Of a stretch of DNA of 9,799 bases, positions 1 through 6,242 are shown piece after piece (within the stretch, counting starts at the first letter, position 1; each line of letters starts with the position of its first letter). This DNA comes from TMED27 sp037969235. Lineage in GTDB: Bacteria > Pseudomonadota > Alphaproteobacteria > Micavibrionales > Micavibrionaceae. The notes below the pieces were generated by a model, which made no database searches, was not told the DNA's origin, and was given only the letters and a program-made list of their open reading frames with translations. Both the position numbers and the translations under genes were made by a program. The stretch spans positions 1 to 9,799 of the forward strand of contig JBBKXA010000186.1 in assembly GCA_037969235.1 (NCBI GenBank), written 5' to 3'.

Positions 1-32
1 GTCATTTTTGAATCACCTTTGGTTTCATAAGC

Positions 33-629
33 TCAGTTCCCTGGTATATATTCATAATAGTCACAATTAAACTGAAGAAGAGAGGTTTGGGGGTGTAGAT
101 CAAGAACTATACGACTCATATGCCCTATAGAATTTGGAGGAAATTTTGTATACCGCCTTTGTAAATACACGTTTGCTAGCGCTAGGCCTGCCACCGCATT
201 TAATGCATTTTTTAAATTGGCTTTCTTAAAATCACTGTCTCTATGATGCTTAACTCTGTTGTAAGAACGCCACCATAACGGGTTTGAAGTGCTATTTCTG
301 TCCCATTCAACCCAAGGAGTAAGTTTGAGTCCATATCTGGGGATCGTGCAATACTCGCTAATGAGATACGACTGCTTACTTTGAATAGTTTCACGGTATG
401 TCCTTATGCCAGTATGCGATTTTTCAGGTGAGACCTCATTACATAGAGTTTTGAGCACAACATCCACTTCAGAAGCAGCGGCTAAAAGCAAATGAGCTAA
501 CTCAATGGAATGAGTATCATAATTGCTTTCGGTAAATTCTATATATCTAGAAACTTTTGCTAGATCATCCTCCAGTGCTAGAAAATAATTCCAGTGATTA
601 GAAATATCTTTGTATTGAGGTATACCCAT
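33..629 (-). CDS. HEPN-like protein of unknown function, island cargo
   Basis: This encodes a 198-residue soluble, mostly helical protein with no signal peptide or membrane segment. I do not recognise a named family. Residues 119-131 read WWRSYNRVKHHRD, which contains R121-x6-H128. That fits the Rx4-6H motif of HEPN domains, many of which are RNases in toxin-antitoxin or phage-defence systems. A helical stretch follows (about 134-157), as expected for a HEPN bundle. The ATG at 629 is preceded by a good ribosome binding site (AAGGA, 7 nt upstream). The gene lies 57 bp downstream of the integrase stop on the same strand, so it is probably cargo of the element inserted at tRNA-Phe. The gene is complete, ending in TGA at 33-35. 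The coding call is good; the HEPN assignment rests on one motif and the helical pattern. A role in defence is inference. Confidence 0.75.
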   Translation of the reverse strand: MGIPQYKDISNHWNYFLALEDDLAKVSRYIEFTESNYDTHSIELAHLLLAAASEVDVVLKTLCNEVSPEKSHTGIRTYRETIQSKQSYLISEYCTIPRYGLKLTPWVEWDRNSTSNPLWWRSYNRVKHHRDSDFKKANLKNALNAVAGLALANVYLQRRYTKFPPNSIGHMSRIVLDLHPQTSLLQFNCDYYEYIPGN

Positions 630-686
630 TTCATCATCCTTTTATTTCGTTTACTGTTTCTGCCAATCTTACATATTTGATGCGTT

Positions 687-1907
687 TCAGCATAATTTTT
701 TATCTTTTGCTAAAGTTACAATGTTATCTATAAAATCTGCCCAGTCCTGCATCATAGTTTTACGTTCATCTAAAAACTGGGTGCGGTCATAGGCTTCGCC
801 CAATGGGTTGCTAGTTTTATGAGCGAGTTGTTTCTCGATAACCTCGCTATCATATTTCAGACGTTCTCTAATTACGGTACGCGCCAAAGCTCTAAACCCA
901 TGTGCCTTTGTTTTATCGCCAAAACCCAAGCGCTGTATTGCTTTGTTAACGGTGCCGTCACTCATTGGGTTTTTAAGCTTAGCTTGTGAAGGAAAAACCC
1001 AATCCGTGTTTAAATTTTCTGTTTCAAGACGTTGGGCTTTAAGTATTTCGATGGCTTGATTGGATAAAGGTACAATATGGGCACGGCGCATTTTCATCTT
1101 ATCCGCATTAATACGCCATTCCTTGGCCTTTAAGTCTATCTCACTCCATTGCGCTTGCCTGATTTCCCCTGGGCGTTGAAATGTAAGCAGTGAAAACCAA
1201 ACAGCACGTCGAGTGCGTTCAAATATACGCGCTTTATTGCGTTTTAAGGCATCAATAAAGGCAGGTAACTCACTTTCGTCTAATGCGGCAAAGTGAGTTG
1301 TTTTCTTACCCTTCAAAGCGCCTGAGAGATTAGCGGCGGCATTCCATTTACATTTGCCTGTCTGAATACCATAGTTAAAAACCATGCTAGAAATTTGCTT
1401 AGCCTTCTTTGCCATGTCAAAGGCGTTATTACTTTCAATTTTTCTAATAGGCACTAATAAATCAGAGGGTTCAATATCCACAATTGGTTTGTTGCCAATG
1501 GAGGGAAACAAATGTTTTTCTAAGCAACGTAAAATCTTATTGGCATATCCCGCGCTCCAACCCTCTAAATTATTGCCATGCCACTCCAGAGCAACTGATT
1601 TAAACGTATTTTGAGCAAGCCTCTCTGCTTCAAGCTTAGTTTCTGTTTTATGAAGCATAGGGTCTTTAGGGGGGACTTGAGCTAATAGCTTTTTGGCATG
1701 ATCCCTGACTTTTCTAGCATCGGCCAAACTAATAGTGGGGTATACCCCTATTGCCAGCAATTTTTCCTTGCTCATAAAACGGTATTTTAAACGCCACAAC
1801 CTAGACCCACTGGGCTTTACATGGAGATATAGGCCACCGCCATCAAACTTTTTATAAGGCTTAGTTTCTGCCTTTGCATTCTTACATGCTGTGTCTGTTA
1901 AAGGCAT
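687..1907 (-). CDS. P4-type tyrosine recombinase / site-specific integrase (DUF4102 N-terminus)
   Basis: This integrase catalyses site-specific integration and excision of the adjoining element through a covalent phosphotyrosine intermediate. The 406-residue product begins MPLTDTACKNAK, then KPYKKFDGGGLYLHV, the usual start of the DUF4102 arm-binding domain (about 1-90). A core-binding domain (about 100-195) and a catalytic domain (about 205-400) follow. The catalytic residues are all present: R245 (FQRPGEIR), H336 and R339 (HGFR), H363 (QLAHK) and the nucleophile Y373 (EAYDR). Nothing looks truncated, so it is probably active. I chose the ATG at 1907 over an upstream TTG at 1922 because it matches family N-termini and is preceded by a GGGGGT tract. 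It lies 212 bp from the 3' end of tRNA-Phe, the standard position for island integrases that target tRNA genes. The element extends to the left, beyond the window. Confidence 0.95.
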   Translation of the reverse strand: MPLTDTACKNAKAETKPYKKFDGGGLYLHVKPSGSRLWRLKYRFMSKEKLLAIGVYPTISLADARKVRDHAKKLLAQVPPKDPMLHKTETKLEAERLAQNTFKSVALEWHGNNLEGWSAGYANKILRCLEKHLFPSIGNKPIVDIEPSDLLVPIRKIESNNAFDMAKKAKQISSMVFNYGIQTGKCKWNAAANLSGALKGKKTTHFAALDESELPAFIDALKRNKARIFERTRRAVWFSLLTFQRPGEIRQAQWSEIDLKAKEWRINADKMKMRRAHIVPLSNQAIEILKAQRLETENLNTDWVFPSQAKLKNPMSDGTVNKAIQRLGFGDKTKAHGFRALARTVIRERLKYDSEVIEKQLAHKTSNPLGEAYDRTQFLDERKTMMQDWADFIDNIVTLAKDKKLC

Positions 1908-1909
1908 GA

Positions 1910-1951
1910 TACCCCCACCCAATTATTCGATACCCCCATAAAGTACCCCCA
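1910..1951. repeat. Three direct repeats of TACCCCCA at the integrase start
   Basis: TACCCCCA occurs at 1910-1917, 1931-1938 and 1944-1951, at offsets of 21 and 13 bp. The first two copies share the longer core GATACCCCCA. On the integrase strand they read TGGGGGTA, and the first copy abuts the integrase ATG and supplies its purine-rich leader. They may be arm-type binding sites for the DUF4102 domain, or operator repeats controlling integrase expression. The repeats are plain in the sequence; their role is inferred. Confidence 0.6.
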
Positions 1952-1968
1952 AATTATCTGACTGTAAA

Positions 1969-1984
1969 CGATTAATTATAATCG
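1969..1984. promoter_or_regulatory. Inverted repeat in the integrase-tRNA interval
   Basis: CGATTA and TAATCG form a perfect 6-bp inverted repeat around ATTA. It lies between the integrase gene and tRNA-Phe, 62 bp upstream of the integrase start. It could be a binding site for an excisionase or regulator, or part of the integrase promoter. An AT-rich 16-bp palindrome can also occur by chance. Confidence 0.3.
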
Positions 1985-2119
1985 ATAGAGGTCATGAATG
2001 TAATATAAACAAAACCAAGATATCGACTATAACCGTTACTCACAAAGGATTTTAAGGTCATCTATGAGCATAAGCGAACGCTCTTGAACGAGTGTGAATA
2101 GTATTAATTTTTGGAAAAA

Positions 2120-2194
2120 TGGTGCCCGGGGAGAGAATTGAACTTTCGACACGGGGATTTTCAGTCCCCTGCTCTACCACTGAGCTACCCGGGC
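2120..2194 (-). tRNA. tRNA-Phe (anticodon GAA)
   Basis: A 75-nt cloverleaf with encoded CCA. The acceptor stem is perfect (2194-2188 with 2130-2124). The D-arm is GCTC/GAGC. The anticodon stem GGGGA/TCCCC encloses the loop CTGAAAA, with anticodon GAA at 2162-2160. The T-loop is TTCAATT. The T-stem pairs GAAAG with CTCTC and therefore has one A-C mismatch (position 51 at 2145, position 63 at 2133), which is unusual in an otherwise perfect tRNA. The 3' end faces the integrase, so this gene is the likely attB of the element on the left. The distal half of the tRNA may then be element-derived sequence restored on integration. Confidence 0.95.
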
Positions 2195-2221
2195 ATACTT
2201 TGTAAAAAAGTATTGTAGAGA

Positions 2222-2250
2222 GTTATAAGAAAAACTCTATGCCGTGTCCA
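2222..2250 (-). promoter_or_regulatory. Candidate promoter of tRNA-Phe
   Basis: On the minus strand TGGACA (2250-2245) and TATAAC (2227-2222) are separated by 17 bp. Each matches the sigma-70 consensus in five of six positions. Transcription would begin about 20-25 nt before the mature 5' end of tRNA-Phe, a normal leader for RNase P processing. Confidence 0.55.
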
Positions 2251-2330
2251 GCGCTTTATTTGCAAAAATAAAATTGGCATCTTTTAATATATAAGTTAAT
2301 GTTTATATATAAAAACAGACAGATAAAAAT

Positions 2331-2675
2331 ATGACGCAAAAACAAGAACACCAAGCTGGTGTAAATCATTTCATACAAGGCCTTGAAGGTGGGCTTGATC
2401 CGCAAAATGCAGCGCTCAATTTAATCGCGACTTTACATGAGAAGAATCCAAAAGTCGCAGAAGACAAAATAGCGTCAGATATTGCGGCGCTCGCATCCGC
2501 TGTTAGTGATGTTGCTGAACAATGGCGCTTAGCAAGCTTAAACCGTTCTCAACGAACATTAAATGAAGATGAACTCAATGAGGCAATTATACAGCTAAAG
2601 CTTGCGGCGCAAATTATGCGTGATTTAAATGATCGTATAAGCCTGCATCCAAAAGCACCAGATACAGGCTTGTAA
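2331..2675 (+). CDS. Small protein of unknown function, 114 residues
   Basis: I do not recognise this protein. It is acidic to neutral, without cysteine, signal peptide or membrane segment, and is predicted almost entirely helical. Alanine- and leucine-rich amphipathic stretches lie around residues 20-60 and 75-105, suggesting a small coiled-coil or helical-bundle protein. The ATG at 2331 is the first in frame; the upstream AGACAGATAAAAAT gives only a weak ribosome binding site. A weak promoter could be TTGGCA (2274-2279), 17 bp, TAATGT (2297-2302). It is convergent with rng, with only 2 bp between the stop codons, and its last codons form half of a shared hairpin. It sits where many alphaproteobacteria carry yacG after rng, but it runs the other way and lacks the YacG zinc cysteines, so it is not YacG. 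Confidence 0.7.
   Translation: MTQKQEHQAGVNHFIQGLEGGLDPQNAALNLIATLHEKNPKVAEDKIASDIAALASAVSDVAEQWRLASLNRSQRTLNEDELNEAIIQLKLAAQIMRDLNDRISLHPKAPDTGL
2639..2671. terminator. Convergent hairpin at the 3' ends of the 2331 gene and rng
   Basis: AAGCCTG (2639-2645) pairs perfectly with CAGGCTT (2665-2671). After one mismatch, ATC pairs with GAT around an 11-nt loop. The hairpin overlaps the last codons of the plus-strand gene and begins 6 bp past the rng stop, so it could terminate or protect both transcripts. The T tracts are poor (GTAATTTTA on the plus strand, none on the minus), so strong intrinsic termination is doubtful. Confidence 0.45.
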
Positions 2676-2677
2676 TT

Positions 2678-3901
2678 TTATGATAGCACCCCGTGGAAGC
2701 GATCTTCCAATGGAGGCGTGCGGCGTTTGCGCGTCATTTCCACCAACCCGAGCGACGTAATGCCATGGATTTGTACCGTGCAAGGATCATCGTTAATCGC
2801 CTCATTTAAAACATCAAGCAGGGCGGCTTGCTCCTTTTTATCCATATTCAAAAAATCCACCACAATAATACCGCCACTGTTACGCAGGCGAATTTGCCGC
2901 GCCAATTCTTTCGCCGCTTCAACATTGACCGCGAGATTAGAATTGCGACATCGCCCCTTATTCACATCAATTGCCGTTAGCGCCGCCGTGCCTTGAATAA
3001 CCACGCTCCCGCCCGTGGGCAAAATCGCATAAGCGTGAAATAAATCCTCCACTTGCCCGATAATGTCGCGATAATGAAACAGCGCCAAATCATCGGTGGC
3101 ATCATCCAATTCAATCGGCGTGATTTTGGTCACCAGATCCGGCGCAAAAACCGAGCACCATTCCTCCGCCGCTTTGTAATGATCCATCGTCACCACTTCG
3201 ATCCGCTCAATTTGTTGCGCGGCTTGGTCGCTCAATGTACGCTGCAAGGCGTCTGGCCCCATGGCGATAAGGCTTGGTGTATTGCCTTTAAAATATTCTT
3301 GAATTTGCCCCCAAGCACTCGAAAGCACGCGCCCTTCACGAATAAGCATATCACTTTGAGTGTGCGCCGCCGCAAGCCTCAAGATACAGCCCTGAATATC
3401 ATCCATGCTTTCCATCATTTTCATGAGCTGTTTGCGCAGTTTTTTATCGCGAATGCGCATCGAAATGCGGTTTTCATTCATCATGGCGCAAAAAATCAAA
3501 TATCGTCCGGGGATGGTGATATCCATGCTCATTTGCGGTGTTTTGCTTTCGGGGATGGCATAGCTCTCGTCTTCGAGCGGCACATAGGCAGTTTTGGCTT
3601 GCACCGCGATCATATCTCCGCCCTTAAAGCGTTTGCCGATGCTCTCCGCGCCACCTTTATGCACTTTGCCTTTGTCGTCTAGCCATCGCACATCTTTATT
3701 GTATAAAATGCCCGTATTGTCCCCATCCAAATCAAGGAAAACCGCATCCAGCGCCTTATCAATCGTTTTAACCTTCGCCCAGTAAATCGACCCCCAACGC
3801 ACTTCCTCCGCTGATGGGTCAACCTCCAGCCCGTGCAATCGCCCGTCATGCAGCGCCGCCGCCCAAAAACTGCCGTCTAATTCCTCAATTAAAATATCCA
3901 A
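2678..3901 (-). CDS. rng: Ribonuclease E/G family endoribonuclease (short RNase G type)
   Basis: This is an endoribonuclease that cleaves AU-rich single-stranded RNA in rRNA maturation and mRNA decay. The 407-residue product has an S1-like domain (about 33-115), a 5'-sensor/RNase H-like region (about 125-290) and the DNase I-like catalytic domain (about 295-395). Both Mg-binding aspartates known from E. coli RNase E (D303, D346) are present as D312 (ALTAIDVN) and D349 (IIVVDF). It ends soon after the conserved GLVEMTRKR. It therefore lacks the CPxC Zn-link and the C-terminal part of E. coli RNase G (489 residues). Short versions beside maf are usual in alphaproteobacteria, so this is probably not a truncation. 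The start is TTG at 3901 with GGA 9 nt upstream; no in-frame ATG precedes it after the stop overlapping the end of maf. It lies 17 bp downstream of maf and is probably cotranscribed. Confidence 0.95.
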   Translation of the reverse strand: MDILIEELDGSFWAAALHDGRLHGLEVDPSAEEVRWGSIYWAKVKTIDKALDAVFLDLDGDNTGILYNKDVRWLDDKGKVHKGGAESIGKRFKGGDMIAVQAKTAYVPLEDESYAIPESKTPQMSMDITIPGRYLIFCAMMNENRISMRIRDKKLRKQLMKMMESMDDIQGCILRLAAAHTQSDMLIREGRVLSSAWGQIQEYFKGNTPSLIAMGPDALQRTLSDQAAQQIERIEVVTMDHYKAAEEWCSVFAPDLVTKITPIELDDATDDLALFHYRDIIGQVEDLFHAYAILPTGGSVVIQGTAALTAIDVNKGRCRNSNLAVNVEAAKELARQIRLRNSGGIIVVDFLNMDKKEQAALLDVLNEAINDDPCTVQIHGITSLGLVEMTRKRRTPPLEDRFHGVLS

Positions 3902-3918
3902 GATGAAATTTCCAATAT

Positions 3919-4494
3919 TTAGTCTTTATTAAATCCAACACCATTTAGCATTTGCATTGTATCATAAAGTGACAATCCCACCACATTCGAATATGACCCT
4001 TGGATAAATTTTATATAGCTCGCCGCTAAGCCTTGTATAGCATAGCCTCCCGCCTTGCCATCCCATTCCGTGCTGGCGATATAGCGCTCAATTTCCTGCG
4101 GGCTGAGGCGTTTGAAAGATACCACCGTCTCCACCACTCTTGAAATCACCTTGCCATCAGGCGTGATAACCGCAATGCCGCCATAAACATGATGTCGCCG
4201 CCCCGATAGCATCTCAAGGCATTCCCGCGCAAAACCCGCATCCTCAGCCTTATCCAAAATACGCCGCCCCACACCGACAACCGTATCCGCTGCCAGCACA
4301 AACGCTTTAGAATGCCCTGCTGCAACCGCTTGCGCCTTCGCCACCGCCAAGCGCAATGCCAAATCACGCGGCAATTCTTCCTTCATTGGTGTTTCATCAA
4401 TATCCGCAGGAATAATCTCCGCAGGTATAATGCCCACTGTTTGAAGAAGATCCACACGACGAGGAGAAGCAGAGGCGAGTATAAGGCTTTCCAT
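3919..4494 (-). CDS. maf: Maf nucleoside triphosphate pyrophosphatase (YhdE-like)
   Basis: Maf proteins hydrolyse NTPs to NMP and pyrophosphate. This subfamily acts on dTTP, UTP and modified nucleotides, removing non-canonical substrates in the cytoplasm. At 191 residues it has normal length. Visible motifs are SASPRR (8-13, phosphate binding), AADTVV with the catalytic D70, SGRRHHVYGG (97-106), KAGGYAIQG (147-155) and GSYSNVVGLSL (166-176). The IQG and GSYSNVVGL signatures fit the YhdE (dTTP/UTP) type rather than YceF (m7GTP). It starts with ATG at 4494, has no obvious ribosome binding site, and is divergent from the orphan gene at 4557 (62 bp between start codons). The infA-maf-rng order is typical of alphaproteobacteria, but here the inverted orphan gene separates infA from maf, so maf-rng probably needs its own promoter. 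Confidence 0.95.
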   Translation of the reverse strand: MESLILASASPRRVDLLQTVGIIPAEIIPADIDETPMKEELPRDLALRLAVAKAQAVAAGHSKAFVLAADTVVGVGRRILDKAEDAGFARECLEMLSGRRHHVYGGIAVITPDGKVISRVVETVVSFKRLSPQEIERYIASTEWDGKAGGYAIQGLAASYIKFIQGSYSNVVGLSLYDTMQMLNGVGFNKD

Positions 4495-4496
4495 AG

Positions 4497-4525
4497 TTGA
4501 CTTTAACGTTTGGGTTGTTTAAAAA
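4497..4525 (+). promoter_or_regulatory. Candidate promoter of the 4557 gene
   Basis: TTGACT (4497-4502), a 17-bp spacer and TAAAAA (4520-4525) match sigma-70 in five and four of six positions. Initiation near 4532 would give a leader of about 25 nt containing the AGGGA ribosome binding site before the ATG at 4557. The -35 box lies 2 bp from the maf start codon, so divergent maf transcription must overlap this element or start inside the orphan gene. Confidence 0.5.
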
Positions 4526-4556
4526 AGCATTATTACAAAGAAAAAGGGAAAAGAAC

Positions 4557-5078
4557 ATGATTAATAATGGACAAGGAAAAGCTTTGGCGTCAAATTTTCG
4601 CGAAGTGTCAATGGAAACGCGTCAGGGCATAGAACTTTTTGCGCTTATAGAGCACTTTAGTGATTTGCTACGTAAAAGTTCTTTTGAAAAAACAACGCCC
4701 GATGAAAAAAGCGGTCTGTTTTATGCTATGCGCATGGTGCTGCCTGATATTGAGTTTAAAATGAAGCCAGATAACCTTGCACAACTTAGTGAGCCAGACT
4801 GCAATTACTTTTTACACCAACTATCAGATTTTATCTTGGTTGGTGATGAAGAATGTGCGCAAAGCGCGTTAAGTGTAATGAAAACTTTATTAGAGCGTTC
4901 TGATCTCTTGGTTCTCGCGTTAGACCTTCGCGACACTTTGCTTATGACGCAGGATTTACATGAGCATCCGTTTGCAGTTCAAGCTATACAGTTATTGACA
5001 CGCAATGCTAGTAAAAACGATTGGCAGACAGGTTCGATTTATTTAGCCAACGAGGGTGGTAATCATTTGAAAGTATGA
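4557..5078 (+). CDS. Orphan protein of unknown function, 173 residues
   Basis: I do not recognise this protein. It has no signal peptide or membrane segment, and its single-domain sequence is largely helical with leucine-rich stretches around residues 25-40, 80-115 and 120-150. No catalytic motif is evident. I chose the ATG at 4557 because AAAGGGAAAAGAAC precedes it with normal Shine-Dalgarno spacing. An upstream TTG at 4497 would lengthen the protein by 20 residues, but that stretch is better explained as the promoter. The gene is on the opposite strand to its neighbours and more AT-rich, interrupting the infA-maf junction. It is convergent with infA, with 8 bp between stop codons. It is either a lineage-specific insertion or a gene whose homologues I do not know. 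Confidence 0.75.
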   Translation: MINNGQGKALASNFREVSMETRQGIELFALIEHFSDLLRKSSFEKTTPDEKSGLFYAMRMVLPDIEFKMKPDNLAQLSEPDCNYFLHQLSDFILVGDEECAQSALSVMKTLLERSDLLVLALDLRDTLLMTQDLHEHPFAVQAIQLLTRNASKNDWQTGSIYLANEGGNHLKV

Positions 5079-5086
5079 GCTAAACT

Positions 5087-5305
5087 CTACTTCTCGCGAT
5101 AAATAATCCGGCCTTTGGTCAAATCATAAGGCGTCATCTCGACGACAACCACATCGCCTTGGAGAACACGGATGCGGTTTTTGCGCATTTTTCCTGCGGT
5201 GTGCGCAAGGATTACGTGATCATTTTCCAGCGTTACGCGAAACATCGCGTTGGGCAATATCTCCGATACCACCCCTTTAAATTCCATTAAATCTTCTTTA
5301 GCCAT
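5087..5305 (-). CDS. infA: Translation initiation factor IF-1
   Basis: IF-1 binds the ribosomal A site in the 30S subunit and, with IF-2 and IF-3, promotes correct start-codon selection. The 72-residue product is the standard length and consists of one S1-like OB fold. It reads MAKEDLMEFKG at the start, then PNAMFRV, GKMRKNRIR and TPYDLTKGRI, all hallmark segments. I placed the start at ATG 5305 rather than a TTG at 5335, which would add ten lysine-rich residues absent from the family. AAAGG upstream is a slightly distant ribosome binding site. It belongs to the minus-strand core block but has its own candidate promoter and a 14-bp palindrome in the leader. Confidence 0.97.
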   Translation of the reverse strand: MAKEDLMEFKGVVSEILPNAMFRVTLENDHVILAHTAGKMRKNRIRVLQGDVVVVEMTPYDLTKGRIIYREK

Positions 5306-5329
5306 TCGTTTTTTTGCCTTTAATTTCTT

Positions 5330-5343
5330 CTGCAATATTGCAG
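5330..5343. promoter_or_regulatory. 14-bp perfect palindrome in the infA leader
   Basis: CTGCAATATTGCAG is self-complementary without a spacer. It lies 24 bp upstream of the infA start and downstream of the candidate promoter, where a bound dimeric regulator could block elongation. Without a loop it would make only a poor RNA hairpin. Its role is unknown, and chance cannot be excluded. Confidence 0.35.
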
Positions 5344-5366
5344 TTCATATATCAATCTTAAGTGCA

Positions 5367-5396
5367 TATATATACGCGAATTTGTGCCTTTTGCAA
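5367..5396 (-). promoter_or_regulatory. Candidate promoter of infA
   Basis: On the minus strand TTGCAA (5396-5391) is followed after 16-18 bp by the run TATATATAT (5374-5366). This gives a -10 hexamer TATATA at 5374-5369 or 5372-5367. The short hisG-infA gap contains this element, consistent with separate expression of infA. Confidence 0.5.
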
Positions 5397-5408
5397 GCGG
5401 CATGCGCA

Positions 5409-6050
5409 TTAAGCTACCGCGCCTTTAAACGCCGCCACCCATTGGCCAATCTCCTCGCTACGTGTTTTCATCGCGGAGCGATTAACAATTAACTTAGAGG
5501 AAATCTCCAAAATGGTCTCTATCTCCTTAAGGCCGTTGGCTTTTAACGTACTTCCCGTGGAGACCAAATCAACAATATGACGACATAACCCAAGCGCAGG
5601 CGCAATCTCCATCGCGCCATTAAGCTTAATACATTCGGCTTGAATGCCTTGGCGAGCATAGTGGCGGGCGGTGATGTTGGGGTATTTGGTGGCAATGCGA
5701 ATATGGCTCGCGCCGCGTTGCTGTGGCTCATCCTCCGGCACTGCGACAGAAAGGCGACAGCCCCCGATTTTAAGATCAACAGGTGAATACAGCTCGTCAT
5801 AATCAAACTCCTCAAGCGCATCAGACCCCACAACCCCCAAATCCGCGCCGCCATAAGCCACAAATGTTGCAACATCAAAGGCGCGAACGCGAATAATATC
5901 AAGGCTTTCGTGGTTGGTGTTAAAGCGTAACTTTCGGCTGTCTTTATCCGTAAAAGCCGCCTCAGGCACAATCCCGCACCTACTCAACACAGGCATAAGC
6001 TCGTCCAAAATCCGCCCCTTCGGCACCGCGAGAATAAGTTTTTTATTCAT
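5409..6050 (-). CDS. hisG: ATP phosphoribosyltransferase, short form (catalytic subunit)
   Basis: HisG catalyses the first step of histidine synthesis, joining ATP and PRPP to give phosphoribosyl-ATP. At 213 residues this is the short form, which lacks the C-terminal regulatory domain and needs HisZ for activity and histidine feedback; no hisZ is in the window. Motifs: AVPKGRI (8-14), GGADLGVVGSD (67-77) and the PRPP-binding segment DLVSTGSTLKANGL (161-174). I chose ATG 6050 (MNKKLILAVPKGR) because it matches family N-termini; a GTG at 6068 would add six residues. Neither start has a convincing ribosome binding site. In related genomes hisG lies between murA and hisD. Here the divergent M48 protease gene separates it from murA, and hisD is not downstream. 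Confidence 0.95.
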   Translation of the reverse strand: MNKKLILAVPKGRILDELMPVLSRCGIVPEAAFTDKDSRKLRFNTNHESLDIIRVRAFDVATFVAYGGADLGVVGSDALEEFDYDELYSPVDLKIGGCRLSVAVPEDEPQQRGASHIRIATKYPNITARHYARQGIQAECIKLNGAMEIAPALGLCRHIVDLVSTGSTLKANGLKEIETILEISSKLIVNRSAMKTRSEEIGQWVAAFKGAVA

Positions 6051-6150
6051 GGGTAATATTAAACACACATCTCAAGAAATAAATATAATTTTATAAAGCG
6101 CTATGCATTATCTGGCAATACCATGGTGAGAAGAGTTTTTAATAATAGGC

Positions 6151-6179
6151 TTGACTTTTTGTCATAAGTTTTGTAAGTG
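6151..6179 (+). promoter_or_regulatory. Weak candidate promoter of the M48 protease gene
   Basis: TTGACT (6151-6156) gives a good -35 box. The best -10 at 17-bp spacing is TAAGTG (6174-6179), a poor match, so activation by another factor is possible. The inverted repeat at 6190-6207 lies just downstream, where a repressor could act. Confidence 0.3.
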
Positions 6180-6189
6180 TGTTTTGTTC

Positions 6190-6207
6190 AAAGTTCGAAC
6201 TAACTTT
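6190..6207. promoter_or_regulatory. Inverted repeat upstream of the M48 protease gene
   Basis: AAAGTT and AACTTT flank CGAACT. The segment also contains the 10-bp perfect palindrome AGTTCGAACT (6192-6201). Nested symmetry between the candidate promoter and the start codon at 6243 fits an operator. The structure is plain; the function is inferred. Confidence 0.4.
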
Positions 6208-6242
6208 TAATTAAGCATCATTGAAGAATAAGTGGTTTTAAA

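Noticed and set aside
2302..2313. TTTATATATAAA palindrome upstream of the 2331 gene
   Set aside because: It is simple AT-rich sequence likely to be self-complementary by chance; it may only be part of the promoter region.
3053..3682. 209-residue open frame on the plus strand
   Set aside because: It is antisense to rng, which has clear family motifs and catalytic residues. The frame is histidine- and phenylalanine-rich, as expected of a shadow, and has no recognisable domain.
5306..5335. Ten-residue N-terminal extension of IF-1 from a TTG codon
   Set aside because: IF-1 is almost invariably about 72 residues beginning MAKED. The extension would also run into the leader palindrome and occupy the Shine-Dalgarno region.
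6051..6068. GTG start for hisG six codons upstream
   Set aside because: The ATG at 6050 gives the canonical MNKKLILAVPKGR start, and the GTG has no better ribosome binding site.
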